Shown: positions 16,202-24,989 of the stretch, in pieces
How positions within the stretch are numbered: position 1 is the first letter of the stretch
Layout: each line of letters opens with the position of its first letter
Assembly: GCA_963722965.1 (NCBI GenBank)
Contig: CAVROX010000013.1
Location: 62,001 to 126,000 of the forward strand
Direction: 5' to 3'
Origin: DATLSM01 sp963722965
GTDB taxonomy: Bacteria; Actinomycetota; Thermoleophilia; Solirubrobacterales; 70-9
DNA: 64,000 bases
The notes under the pieces: generated by a model
Told to the model about the DNA's origin: nothing
Database searches by the model: none
Seen by the model: the letters and a program-made list of their open reading frames with translations, nothing else
Made by a program: the position numbers and the translations under genes

Positions 16202-16914
16202 CGCGGCTTGCGCGCGAACGCGATGCCGCCCTCGTGGGCGAGCGCCCCCACCGTGACCTCGACGAAGCCGGCCTCGCTCAGGGCCTGGGCCCACCACTGC
16301 GGCGGCGCCGGGCGCTCACCGGTGAAGGTCAGCACCCGCAGGGCGTTGCGGGCGATGCGAAGCAGGCCGGCGGGGCCCCGGCGGGCCATCGTCTGCACCT
16401 TTGAGGCGACAACGCGGCGATCGCGGCGGCTGGCCAGGCGCAGGCCGAACATCATGTCCGCGAACACCAGTCGCCCCCCCGGCACCAGGACCCGATGAAT
16501 CTCCCGCAGGCTGCTTCGCTTCCCCGTCCTGCTGAGGTGGTGGAAGCAGTAGTTGGAGACGACGAGGTCCGCTGAGTCGCGTTCGAGCGGGATGCTCTCT
16601 GCCGGGGCCACCAGCGGGCGAACGTTGGTCAGGCCCTGCTCGGCGACCAGCGTTCGCAGATGCTCGACCATCGCGTTGGAGATGTCGATCGCCCAGACGC
16701 TCGCGACCTGCTCAGAGAGGGCCAACGCCAGCAAGCCGGTGCCCGTTCCGAGATCGATCGCGCGATCTGTGGCGGCCGGCTTTGCACGCTCGAGGATCTG
16801 ACCGCGGAGCTGGCGGAATCCGGGCGTGCGCGACAGCTGATCGGCGTGCAGCACGTGGTTGTCCCAGTCCTTGCGGAGCAGGCCGAGGCCAATAGAGTGC
16901 TGATCGGTTGCCAC
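16198..16914 (-). CDS. Class I SAM-dependent methyltransferase
   Basis: The product has 238 residues, with a GTG start (MATDQHSIGLGLLRKDWD). A Rossmann methyltransferase with motif I AIDLGTGTGLLALAL, acidic strand end VWAIDISNAMVEHL, motif around PAESIPLERDSADLVVSNY, and post-motif VLVPGGRLVFADMMFG. It belongs to the UbiE/Methyltransf_11 group, which acts on small molecules or lipids; the acceptor is unknown. The C-terminus (GGIAFARKPR) overlaps the start of the C39 peptidase by four bases, so both are co-translated. Confidence 0.85.
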   Translation of the reverse strand: MATDQHSIGLGLLRKDWDNHVLHADQLSRTPGFRQLRGQILERAKPAATDRAIDLGTGTGLLALALSEQVASVWAIDISNAMVEHLRTLVAEQGLTNVRPLVAPAESIPLERDSADLVVSNYCFHHLSRTGKRSSLREIHRVLVPGGRLVFADMMFGLRLASRRDRRVVASKVQTMARRGPAGLLRIARNALRVLTFTGERPAPPQWWAQALSEAGFVEVTVGALAHEGGIAFARKPR

Positions 16915-17029
16915 CAGAGCACCCTCGGCAAGGAGCCTAAGAAACTGGTTATCGCCCCCTAAGGCGAGAGCTAAGCGGACCTTAGAAAACGCTCACGCAG
17001 AGTGGCGCGCTGCGCCGGAGGCGCCGGAA

Positions 17030-17388
17030 AGTGGAGGCGGTGGGATTCGAACCCACATCCGCGGTCGCTGTGCGAAGGTCTCTACAGGCTTAGCCGGCGC
17101 TTGGTTCTCGTCTCCCGGGGTCCGCGCCGGCCGGCACTGCGGGAGACAGAGCCCCTCAGATGTCCCCCGGCGGCTGGGGCCCTCTGCCGGGGTGAGCCCG
17201 CTTTTGAAGCCGGTGACCCTCCCCGCGGGCGAGGGAGGACCGACTCTCATCGCCTAGCTTCTAACTAAGCGGCGAGGGCGAACTCATGGTCCGCACGTAT
17301 TGGTTTGTGCCGGTGTTTCACGAGGCCTCCGGCAACCTCGACCTGCAACCTCTCGCACGGATCAGCCACGTCGAAGCCTGTCGCCCCC
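17030..17388 (-). ncRNA. ssrA: tmRNA (transfer-messenger RNA)
   Basis: The 5' end on the minus strand at 17388 reads GGGGGCGACAGGCTTCGAC. The 3' end has the T-arm GTGGG-TTCGAAT-CCCAC followed by CGCCTCC and A. These ends pair as a 7-bp acceptor stem with a G-U wobble at the third pair, the alanyl-tRNA synthetase identity element; CCA is not encoded. The tag reading frame ends HEFALAA followed by TAG near 17270. By analogy with other tmRNAs, translation probably resumes at GCG, giving ADHEFALAA (inference). tmRNA with SmpB (3.5 kb away on the same strand) rescues ribosomes on non-stop mRNAs and tags the product for proteolysis. Confidence 0.93.
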
Positions 17389-17431
17389 GTGCTATGTGCC
17401 TTGTGATTGTACGGTGTCGGTGAGCGAGCGG

Positions 17432-18807
17432 ATGAGCGAGCGGGAGTTTGACGCGATCGTGTTGGGGGCCGGACCCGCCGGCGAGGTCTGTGCGGGACGG
17501 CTCGCCGAAGGCGGAATGGCGGTCGCGATCGTCGAGCAACACCTGGTCGGTGGCGAGTGCTCCTACTACGCTTGCATGCCCTCGAAGGCCCTGCTGCGCC
17601 CCGGCGACCTGCTGCCCGAGGCGCGCCGCGTCCCCGGAGTCGCCGAGGCGGTCTGTGGTGGGCTCGATCCCCAGGCGGTTCTCGATCGCCGTGACGAGGT
17701 GATCCACAACCTCGAGGACTCCGCACAGATCTCCTGGCTGGCCGAGCGTGGGATCGAGCTGATCCGCGGGGAGGGGCGGCTTGAGGGCGAGCGCCGGATC
17801 GCCGTCGGTGAGGCGGCGCTGGTGGCGAGGCGGGCGATCGTCGTCGCGACCGGAACCGGCGCCGCGATGCCCCACGTCGATGGGCTTGACTCGGTGGCGG
17901 CCTGGAACAACCGGCAGGGAACTACCGCAAAGCAGGTCCCTCCGAGCCTGGTCATCCTCGGTGGCGGACCGGTTGGCTGCGAGCTAGCACAGGCCTGGTC
18001 GAGCCTCGGCACCTCGGTGACCCTGATCGAGGGCGAAGGGCGGCTGTTGGCGCGCGAGGAGCCCTTTGCCGGTGAGGAAGTCGCGGCGGCGCTGCGCGAA
18101 CGGGGAGGTGTCGACGTGCGGACCGGGGTCCTCGCCCGGCGGGTTGCTGGCGCACGGGGAGGGGTGGAGGTGCAGTTGAGTGAGGGTGGCGCGGTAGCGG
18201 CCGCCGAGATCCTCGTCGCCGTTGGGCGCCGCCCCCGCACCGCGGGTATCGGGCTGGAGTCGGTGGGGGTAAAGCCCGGCCGCGGTGGCTTCCTCCAAAC
18301 CGATCAGCGGCTGCGGGTCGGCGGGCGCGATTGGCTCTACGCGATCGGCGACGTCAACGGCCGGGCATTGCTCACCCACATCGGCAAGTACCAGGCGTGG
18401 GTCGCCGCCGAGAACCTGCTGGGAGGAGACGTGGAGGCGATCGCGGAGGGATCGGCTCCCCGCGGGTCACCTTCACCGACCCCCAGGTCGCCGCGGTCGG
18501 CATGACCCTGAGCAGGCACGGGAGGCGGGGATGAACGCGCAGCGCCGTTGACGTGCCCACCGACGGTACCCCGGGGGCCAGCTTCCAGGGTCGAAAAACC
18601 GGCGGCACCTCCCGGATCGTCGTCGATGAGAGCCGCGGCAGGATCGTCGGAGCCACCTTCTGCGGCTTTGAGACCGCCGACTTCCTCCACGCAGCGACAG
18701 TTGCGATCGTCGGTGAGGTCCCGCTGGGGCGGATCCGCCACGCGGTCGCGGCCTATCCGACGCGCAGCGAGGTCTGGCTGAAGCTGCTGGAGGCATACGG
18801 CATCTGA
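17432..18807 (+). CDS. FAD-dependent pyridine nucleotide-disulfide oxidoreductase (frame broken near 3' end)
   Basis: The product has about 457 residues after repair, starting MSEREFDAIVLGAGPAGEVC. The FAD site GAGPAG, a redox-active CxxxxC pair in GGECSYYACMPSKALL, the NAD(P) site VILGGGPVGCELAQAW, and a second FAD motif LYAIGDVNGRALLTH place it in the lipoamide dehydrogenase/mercuric reductase family. Near 18460 and 18510-18550 the frame shifts twice. The dimerisation domain continues as RVTFTDPQVAAVGMTL, then TDGTPGASFQGRKTGG, ending KLLEAYGI. The usual catalytic His-Pro near the end (HPT) reads YPTRSEVW, so the active-site base seems absent, as in a divergent actinobacterial subgroup. Its substrate is unknown. 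Confidence 0.85.
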
Positions 18808-18841
18808 GCGAGCCGCGGCAGCCCAGACGGTCGAGCGCCGC

Positions 18842-20750
18842 TCAGACGGTCGAGCGCCGCTTCAGGTCCGCGAGGACCTCCGGCGGAAATCCAGCGATCT
18901 GATCGAGGTCATCCACCGACTGAAACCGCCCGAGGCGCTCGCGGTGGGCGAGCAGCCGGGTTGCCTGGGTGACCGTCAGGTCATATCCGCGCAGCTGCTC
19001 GAAGGTGACGGCGTTGAGGTCGATCGCCGCCCCCGGCCCAGCCACCGCCGCCGCTGGGATCTCGGGTTGGGGCGCCGGCGGTTGTGGGATCGGCGTCGGC
19101 TGTGCGGGGCTGGGGGCGCTCGGCGGCGGCTGGCGCAGGCCGACCGCTTCGGGCGGTGGCGGAACCGAGCTGGACCGGCTCGGGCGGTGGCAGGGGTTGG
19201 GGCGGTGGGCTTGAGCTGGGACGGCGCCGGGGGTGGCGGGGGTGCCGGCGGGGGTTGGGACGGAAGCGGCGGGGTTGGGGCGGTTGGGTTGGGGTTGGGA
19301 CGGCGCGGGGGTGGCGGGGGCGGCGGTTGGGGTTGGGGCTGGGGCTGGGGCTGGGACGGAAGCGGCGGGGGTTGGGGCGGACCCTGAAGTGATTGGGGCT
19401 GCTGGGGAAGCGCGGCCCCGACTTGTTGGACGGAGTCCACCACCGCCCGCTCGGCTTCGGCGGCGCGGCGCTCGGCTTCGCGGGAGCGCTCCTCCGCCGC
19501 GGCGACGCTCTCTTGCATCTCGCGCAGGCGCTGCTGGCGCTTATCCTCTTCGGCTTTCAGCTGCGCGAGGCGCTCGGCTTCAGCGGCACGGCGCTCGGCG
19601 GCCTTGGTGCGCTCCTCGATCTCGAGCAGGCGCTCCTGGGCTTCCTCCATCGAACGGTCGATCGCGACGTGCTCCTCCTGCAGGAGCTGCTCTGCGGTGT
19701 GCAGGTCGGCGGGTGGGGCGGTGGGCGGTGGGGGCGGCGGGGGGAGGTTGGATCGGGGGCAAAGCCTCCATGCTCTCGGTGATCTGGCTAGCCCCGGCGC
19801 GCGCCTCGCGGCCTTCGGCCTCACGCTGGAGTCGTTCGGCCTCCAGGATCCGGCGATCGGCCTCCGCCCGGATCCGCTCCTCCTCCTGCTGGATCTCCTC
19901 CACCTTGGCGCGAACCCGCGCTTCGGCAGCGGCGGGGTCATAGGTGCCGGGCGCCGGAGGGGCTGCCACCGAGCGCAGCCGCTGCGGGGCCCGGGGCGGC
20001 TGGCGGCGGCGGTTGGGCGGCTGGCGGCGGCGGCTGAGCAGCGAGGGCGGGTGGGGCTGGCTCCCCCGCAGCTGCTGGGGCGAGCGGCTGTCCGCCCTGG
20101 CGCAGCAGCTGACGCTCCTGCTCTGCCCGGGCTGCGGCCAGCTTTCGCTCAGCCTCCGCCGCCTGCTTTTGCCGGCGCCGCTCTTCGGCCTTGCCGATGC
20201 CAAAAAGCCCCCTGCGGGGTGGCTTGGAGGGCGGCGGGGTAGCGGGGACTGGCAGCTGGGTAGCGCCAGCGCCGCTTTGCGGCTGCGCTTGGAGCTGCTC
20301 TTGGGGTTGGGGGGCGGGTGGGGGCAGCGGCGTGCCTCGGCGCCGGGCAACCCTTTCTTCCTTGCGGCGTTTGGCCGCTTCCTGCTGTCGTTTGCGCTGC
20401 TCAAGGCGCGCCGCACGCTGTTGATCGCGAGCCATCCGCCGCCTCTGTTGGGCGCTTTGGGGCGCAGCGGAAGCCCCGGGCGCGGGGGGGGCGCCCGCCG
20501 GCTGGGGAGGGGACTGAGCGGGGGCCTTCTCTCGCTCGGCCTTCCCCTTGCTGCGGCGCCGGGTGATGCTGACGACAAGCAAGAGGATCAGGATCGCGAC
20601 GACGAGCGCGGCGACGAAGTACTCGGTGTGGTTGCTGACGTAGTTGCCGGCCTTGGTGGGGAAGGATTCGGCTGCGGCCTGGGCAGGGATGACCAGTGCC
20701 ATCAAGATGAGCGCGGCAACGCCCGGCAGCAGGAGCAAGCGGGTGCGCAT
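18842..20750 (-). CDS. Membrane-anchored coiled-coil, Pro-rich protein with C-terminal helix-hairpin-helix (frame broken)
   Basis: Starts MRTRLLLLPGVAALILMALV (signal/first helix). A second helix (YFVAALVVAILILLLVV) comes near residue 55, then a basic segment, Ala/Glu/Arg-rich coiled coil (several runs of about 40-60 residues such as EAERKLAAARAEQER and AAEAERLAQLKAEEDKRQQ) and long Pro-Gln/Pro-Asn tracts. The last 60 residues form a ComEA-like HhH: IDLNAVTFEQLRGYDLTVTQ, ATRLLAHRERLG, DDLDQIAGFPPEVLADL. Frames change near 19970, 19750 and 19130, all in G-rich repeats, so I merge three segments into one gene (inference). HhH domains bind DNA backbone; TM plus HhH suggests membrane-DNA contact. 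It lies just downstream of smpB. Confidence 0.65.
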
Positions 20751-20836
20751 TCCGCTGAATCCTTTCACGTGGACCGGCGTATGCAAACCCATCCCCCACG
20801 ATCGGGCCCCAGCGATGTCCCAACCGGGCCACCCCT

Positions 20837-21313
20837 TCACCGCATCCGCCCCTTGAACTCGCGCTCGACCTCGCGGCGTACGTCGCGGTCGGCGATCTCG
20901 CGGCGGCGATCGCGACCCTCCTTGTTGCGAGCCAGCGCCAGCTCCACCTTCGCCCGCGGTCCCTTGAAGTAGATCCGGGTCGGAATCAGGGTCAGCCCTT
21001 TCTGCGCCGTCTTGCCGATCAGACGCTCGATCTCGGCCCGGTGCAAGAGCAGTTTGCGCGGCCGCTCGGGGTCGTGGTTTTGGTTGCTCGCCGGCGCGTA
21101 GGGGGGGATGTGGAGGTTGCGCAGCCAGACCTCGCCGCCGTCGAGGACCGCGTAGGCGTCGGTCATCTGCGCCTTGCCCCCGCGCAGCGACTTGACCTCG
21201 GAGCCGCGCAGGGCGATCCCCGCCTCCATCTTCTCCACCAGCTCGAATTTATGCCGGGCCCGGCGGTTGGTGGCGACGTCGCCGGAGGCGGGCTGGCGCC
21301 GTTTCTCAGCCAC
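20837..21313 (-). CDS. smpB: SsrA-binding protein SmpB
   Basis: The product has 158 residues from GTG 21313 (MAEKRRQPASGDVATNRRAR), overlapping the end of rnr by eight bases. SmpB signature motifs: ARHKFELVEKMEAGIALRGS, EVKSLRGGKAQMTDAYAV, LHIPPYAPASNQNHDPERPR and KLLLHRAEIERL. The basic tail (RDRRREIADRDVRREV) is the part that enters the decoding centre in place of mRNA. It delivers alanyl-tmRNA to stalled ribosomes. Its coupling to rnr, whose product degrades the released non-stop mRNA, and nearness to ssrA make a compact trans-translation block. Confidence 0.96.
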   Translation of the reverse strand: MAEKRRQPASGDVATNRRARHKFELVEKMEAGIALRGSEVKSLRGGKAQMTDAYAVLDGGEVWLRNLHIPPYAPASNQNHDPERPRKLLLHRAEIERLIGKTAQKGLTLIPTRIYFKGPRAKVELALARNKEGRDRRREIADRDVRREVEREFKGRMR

Positions 21314-22868
21314 GGGTTGGCTCCAGGTCAACCCGCCCCCGCGGGGCTTCGATCCCCCCCACCCCGACCGTGATCGGGTCTCCGAGCCGCACCCGGCTTC
21401 CGCTCCGGCGCCCGACCAGGGCGGTTTCGCTGCCGTCCAGCTCAAAGTACTCACCCCGCAGGCGACGGGCGGGGAGAAACCCCTCATAGACGTCACCCAG
21501 CTCACCGGCGAAGGAGACGAAGGCGCCCGCCCGGATCACGCCGCTCACCTCTCCCTCAAACTCGGCATCGGCGCCGCGCTCTCCGAGCTCGCGCTCAAGC
21601 AGGTAGGCGGCGCAGACATCGTCAGCTTCATGCTCGATCCGGGCCGAGGCGCGCTCGCGCTCAGAGCAGTGCGCGGCCACCTGGCTGGCCTCGCCGCGGC
21701 GCGGTGCCTCCTCCCCCTCCCCCAACGCGGCGAGCAGAGCGCGGTGGACGAGAAGGTCCGGATAGCGGCGAATCGGCGAGGTGAAATGGCAGTAGGCGGG
21801 GCTGGCGAGCCCGGCGTGGCCGCTGTTTCGCTCGCTGTAGAAGGCCTGTTTTAGGGAGCGGAGCACGAGCGATGTATACGCCTCGCGGCCGTGGCCGCGC
21901 CGCGCGGCCTCGGCGGCAGCGAGCCGGCTCGCCGCCGCCGCGAGATCGCCGGCCTCGCGCGGCGAGAGGCCCTCGCGCAGTGGCGGGGTCGGCACGCCGA
22001 GCGCCCCCAACTGGGAGATCAGGTGCTCCACCGCGGCCGGGTCAGGCTGGGGGTGCACCCGGTAGATCGTCGCCACCCGGCGGCGCTCCAGGAGCCCTGC
22101 CACCGCTTCGTTGGCGAGGATCATCAGCCGCTCGATCAGGCGGTGGGACTCAGTCTGGGCCACCGAGTGAGCGCCGGTGACTTCCCCCGCGGCGTCAAAG
22201 CGAAACTCGGGCTCAGCGGAGGCGACCTCAAGGCCGCTGGAGCGGCCTCGCTCAGCGAGCGCTGCGGCCGCCTCCCGCGCCACCGCCAGCGGCTCGGCGA
22301 CGAGTTCCGGTGGCCTTGAGCGGCCGGCGAAGATCAGGTCGAGGTGCTCGTAGTCAAGGCGGGCGTCGGAGCGGATCAGGCTGCGATAAAAGCGGGACGA
22401 GCGCGGCTCCCCGCCCGGCCCCAGCTCGATCTCGGCGCTGACCCCGAGCCTCTCCTGCCCCGGGGTGAGGCTGCACGCGTCGCTGCTGAGGGCGTGGGGC
22501 AGCATCGGCTCGACCGAACCGGGCGCGTAGGTGCTGTTGGCGCGGCGGTTGGCCTCGACGTCAAGGCCAGAGCCGGGAGGCACGTGCGCGGCGACGTCGG
22601 CGATGTGGATCCAGATGCGGACCCCCTCACCCTCGCGTCGCGCCGAGACGGCGTCGTCGAAGTCGCGGGCCGTGGCCGGGTCGACGGTGAAGGTCGCCAG
22701 CATCGTGAGGTCGCGGCGGGCCGCCTCAGCCGCCGCCGCGACCCGCGCCGCCTTCCCCGCCTCCAGCTCCAGCGCCGCTGGGAAGCCGCGGCTCCCAAGC
22801 CGCTCGCCGAGCAGCGCCTCAACCGCCTCGCGTGCCCGCTTGGGCGAGCGGGAGCCCCGCTGCGTCAA
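21306..22868 (-). CDS. rnr: RNB-family exoribonuclease (short RNase R)
   Basis: The product has 520 residues (RNase R is usually 700-800). The RNB catalytic domain has TVDPATARDFDDAVSARR, with the Mg-binding Asp set, and RIWIHIADVAAHVPPGS, RANSTYAPGSVEPMLPHALS, YCHFTSPIRRYPDLLVHRAL. A C-terminal S1-like domain is seen around VSGVIRAGAFVSFAGELGDVYEGFLPARRL. There is no room for the N-terminal helix-turn-helix and cold-shock domains before residue 50, so this is a reduced form. The TTG start overlaps the ctp stop (TTGA). It hydrolyses structured RNA 3' to 5', cooperating with SmpB/tmRNA. Confidence 0.92.
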   Translation of the reverse strand: MTQRGSRSPKRAREAVEALLGERLGSRGFPAALELEAGKAARVAAAAEAARRDLTMLATFTVDPATARDFDDAVSARREGEGVRIWIHIADVAAHVPPGSGLDVEANRRANSTYAPGSVEPMLPHALSSDACSLTPGQERLGVSAEIELGPGGEPRSSRFYRSLIRSDARLDYEHLDLIFAGRSRPPELVAEPLAVAREAAAALAERGRSSGLEVASAEPEFRFDAAGEVTGAHSVAQTESHRLIERLMILANEAVAGLLERRRVATIYRVHPQPDPAAVEHLISQLGALGVPTPPLREGLSPREAGDLAAAASRLAAAEAARRGHGREAYTSLVLRSLKQAFYSERNSGHAGLASPAYCHFTSPIRRYPDLLVHRALLAALGEGEEAPRRGEASQVAAHCSERERASARIEHEADDVCAAYLLERELGERGADAEFEGEVSGVIRAGAFVSFAGELGDVYEGFLPARRLRGEYFELDGSETALVGRRSGSRVRLGDPITVGVGGIEAPRGRVDLEPTRG

Positions 22869-24052
22869 CCGTGGACCTGGTGCGCGAGAACTTCGAGGGC
22901 CCGCTGCAGCGCCTCGTCTCGCTTGGTGCGCGGGTTGTCTTTGGCATAGACGTCGGGGTGGATCCCCTTGCCCGCCAGGTTGATCCCCGCCGGCGTGAAG
23001 TACTCGCCGACGGTCAGCTTCAGCGCGCCTCCGTTGGAGAGGGGGATCTCCTGCTGGAAGACGCCCTTGCCGTAGGAGCGGGTGCCGACGACCGTCGCGC
23101 CGATGTCATCGGCCAGCGCCGCGGTGAGGATCTCCGCCGAGGAGGCGGTTTCGCGATCGATCAGGACGACGACCGGGACCTTGACGATCTCCCCGCCAGC
23201 GGAGCGGTACACGAAATTGCCCTCCGCCCTTGAGGTGGTCGAGACGACGACCTTCCCCTTCGCCATGAACAGGCTCGCGATCGAGACCGCTTCCTGGAGC
23301 AACCCGCCGCCGTTGCCCCGAAGGTCGAGGACGATCCCCTGCGCACCCTCTCGCTGCACCCGCCGCAGTGCCTCTTCAATCAGCTTGTCGGAGTCGTCGG
23401 TGAAGCTGGAGAACCGCACGTAGCCGATCTTGCGGCCGTCAGCGTGCTTGATCTGGGTGAAGGTGACCGGCGTGGTGATTTCGGCGCGGGTGACGCGGAC
23501 GCTCTGGACCCCCGGGCGGCCGGGCCGCGCGATCCCGAGGCGGACGCTGGTGCCTTCGGGGCCGGTGATCCATTTCTTTGCCACCGCTATATCCCTGCCG
23601 GCAAGCGACCTGCCGTTGACCGAGACGATCACGTCTCCCCGCCGCAGCCCCACCCGCTTCGCCGGAGATCCAGGCAGGACGCTCTTGGTGATGATCCCGC
23701 GCCGAACGGGGTCGATCACGATCCCGACTCCTGAGTAATGACCGTCGAGCTCTTCGTTGAACCCCGCCAGGGCCTTCGGCGGAAAATATTCGGAGAAACG
23801 GTCGTGGAAGCGCCTGCGCAGGCCGCGCACGATTCCGCCAAGCGAGGAGTCGGTGATCTGCGATTGGCTGACCGGGCGGTAGTAGTTGCCTTCGATCAGT
23901 TCACTGGCTTCGGCGCTGAGGCCGCCGGTAGTGCCGACGAAACGGTCGCGCAGGAAGCTCGGCAGATAGCCGGGATGGCCGCCCAACCACATCCCCGCGC
24001 AGAGGGTGAGGAGAAGGGCGGCAAGGAGCGCCGCGATCCGCCCGGCTCTCAC
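22865..24052 (-). CDS. ctp: C-terminal processing peptidase, S41 family
   Basis: The product has 395 residues with an N-terminal signal anchor (RIAALLAALLLTLCAGMWLGG). PDZ domain at about 100-180 (GVGIVIDPVRRGIITKSVLPGSPAKRVGLRRGD). S41 catalytic core has IVLDLRGNGGGLLQEAVSIA, nucleophile Ser in DRETASSAEILTAALAD and general-base Lys in TRSYGKGVFQQE, then LTVGEYFTPAGINLAGKGIHPDV. It cleaves C-terminal tails of envelope proteins outside the membrane. It is commonly placed after ftsX in Actinobacteria and may act on division or wall enzymes (inference). It overlaps rnr by four bases and lies eight bases after ftsX. Confidence 0.94.
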   Translation of the reverse strand: MRAGRIAALLAALLLTLCAGMWLGGHPGYLPSFLRDRFVGTTGGLSAEASELIEGNYYRPVSQSQITDSSLGGIVRGLRRRFHDRFSEYFPPKALAGFNEELDGHYSGVGIVIDPVRRGIITKSVLPGSPAKRVGLRRGDVIVSVNGRSLAGRDIAVAKKWITGPEGTSVRLGIARPGRPGVQSVRVTRAEITTPVTFTQIKHADGRKIGYVRFSSFTDDSDKLIEEALRRVQREGAQGIVLDLRGNGGGLLQEAVSIASLFMAKGKVVVSTTSRAEGNFVYRSAGGEIVKVPVVVLIDRETASSAEILTAALADDIGATVVGTRSYGKGVFQQEIPLSNGGALKLTVGEYFTPAGINLAGKGIHPDVYAKDNPRTKRDEALQRALEVLAHQVHG

Positions 24053-24059
24053 GCCGGCC

Positions 24060-24989
24060 TCAGACCTTGAGGAAGCGCCGCAGCGTGATCCCGGAGCCGA
24101 CCGCCGATACCAAGACCGCGGCGAGGAAGAGGACGGCGATAAGCAGCGGGAAGGAGAGGGTGCTTTCGTTCTGCGCCGCGAGGAAGGCGAAGGTCTTGCT
24201 CAGCGGGTCGACGATCGTGATCTTGCCCAGCCATAGGATCAGTATGGCCACCAGGCTGCCGGCGAAGCCGACCACCATTCCCTCGATCATGAACGGCCAG
24301 CGGATGAACCAGCGGGTCGCGCCGACCAACCGCATCACCTCTACCTCGCGGCGGCGGGTGTAGATCGAGAGCCGGATCGTATTGCCGACCAAAAGCAGCG
24401 AGGCGACGATCAAAAGCGCGGTGATCACCGTCAGCACGATCTTCAGCGCGCTGGTCACCTGGGCGATCTTCTGGACCCCCTGCTGGGGCGCGAAGGTGGA
24501 TTCTTGGGCGGGGATGATCGAAGAGATCGGCTTCGGTTTGCCGTTTGGGCCGGGCGGCGCAACCGCGGCGCGCACGGCGGCGAGGTTGTTGGCGTCATCG
24601 GCCTTGACCGAGAAGTTGGCCGGAAGCGGATTGTGGCCGTTGAGCTGGGCGATCGATTCTTCGACTTTCTGCTTCCCGTAGGAGCCCTTGAATTCAGCGA
24701 GCGCCTTGGGCTTGGTGATGAAGTGCACCGCGGCGACATGCGGGATCGCTTCCAGTTTGCGCTGCAGGGCGGTGATTTCGGCGCTGGTCGCGTCGTCGTA
24801 GACGGGGACCCGGAATTCGAGGCTGTTGGAGACCTGTTCGCTCTTTGCCTGGGTGGTCTGCAAGACCGGGATCAGGACGCCGAGCAAGGTCACGGTGACG
24901 ATCGTGGTGACGATCGCCGCCAGGCTCGGCGCGCCGTTGCGGCGCAGGGCCCGGAAGGCCTCTTTGGTGAAGAAGGCGAGCCTCCCCAT
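24060..24989 (-). CDS. ftsX: Cell division protein FtsX
   Basis: The product has 309 residues: a short cytoplasmic start (FTKEAFRALRRNGAPSLAA), first helix, a large extracellular loop of about 130 residues (including HFITKPKALAEFKGSYGK), then three membrane helices with the cytoplasmic motif YTRRREVEVMRLVGATRWFIRWPF, the conserved FtsX coupling region. FtsX with FtsE controls peptidoglycan hydrolases at the septum through its external loop. The extracellular loop carries a Pro/Gly-rich insert. It overlaps ftsE by one base. Confidence 0.95.
   Translation of the reverse strand: MGRLAFFTKEAFRALRRNGAPSLAAIVTTIVTVTLLGVLIPVLQTTQAKSEQVSNSLEFRVPVYDDATSAEITALQRKLEAIPHVAAVHFITKPKALAEFKGSYGKQKVEESIAQLNGHNPLPANFSVKADDANNLAAVRAAVAPPGPNGKPKPISSIIPAQESTFAPQQGVQKIAQVTSALKIVLTVITALLIVASLLLVGNTIRLSIYTRRREVEVMRLVGATRWFIRWPFMIEGMVVGFAGSLVAILILWLGKITIVDPLSKTFAFLAAQNESTLSFPLLIAVLFLAAVLVSAVGSGITLRRFLKV

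Noticed and set aside
17030..17110. A tRNA-like T-arm suggesting an ordinary tRNA gene
   Set aside because: The 5' acceptor partner is about 350 bases away and a tag frame ending in ALAA lies between, so it is tmRNA.
19690..20060. Tandem repeat array or CRISPR-like structure in the G-rich repeats
   Set aside because: Repeats are short, imperfect and explained by Pro/Ala-rich coding; there are no regular spacers.
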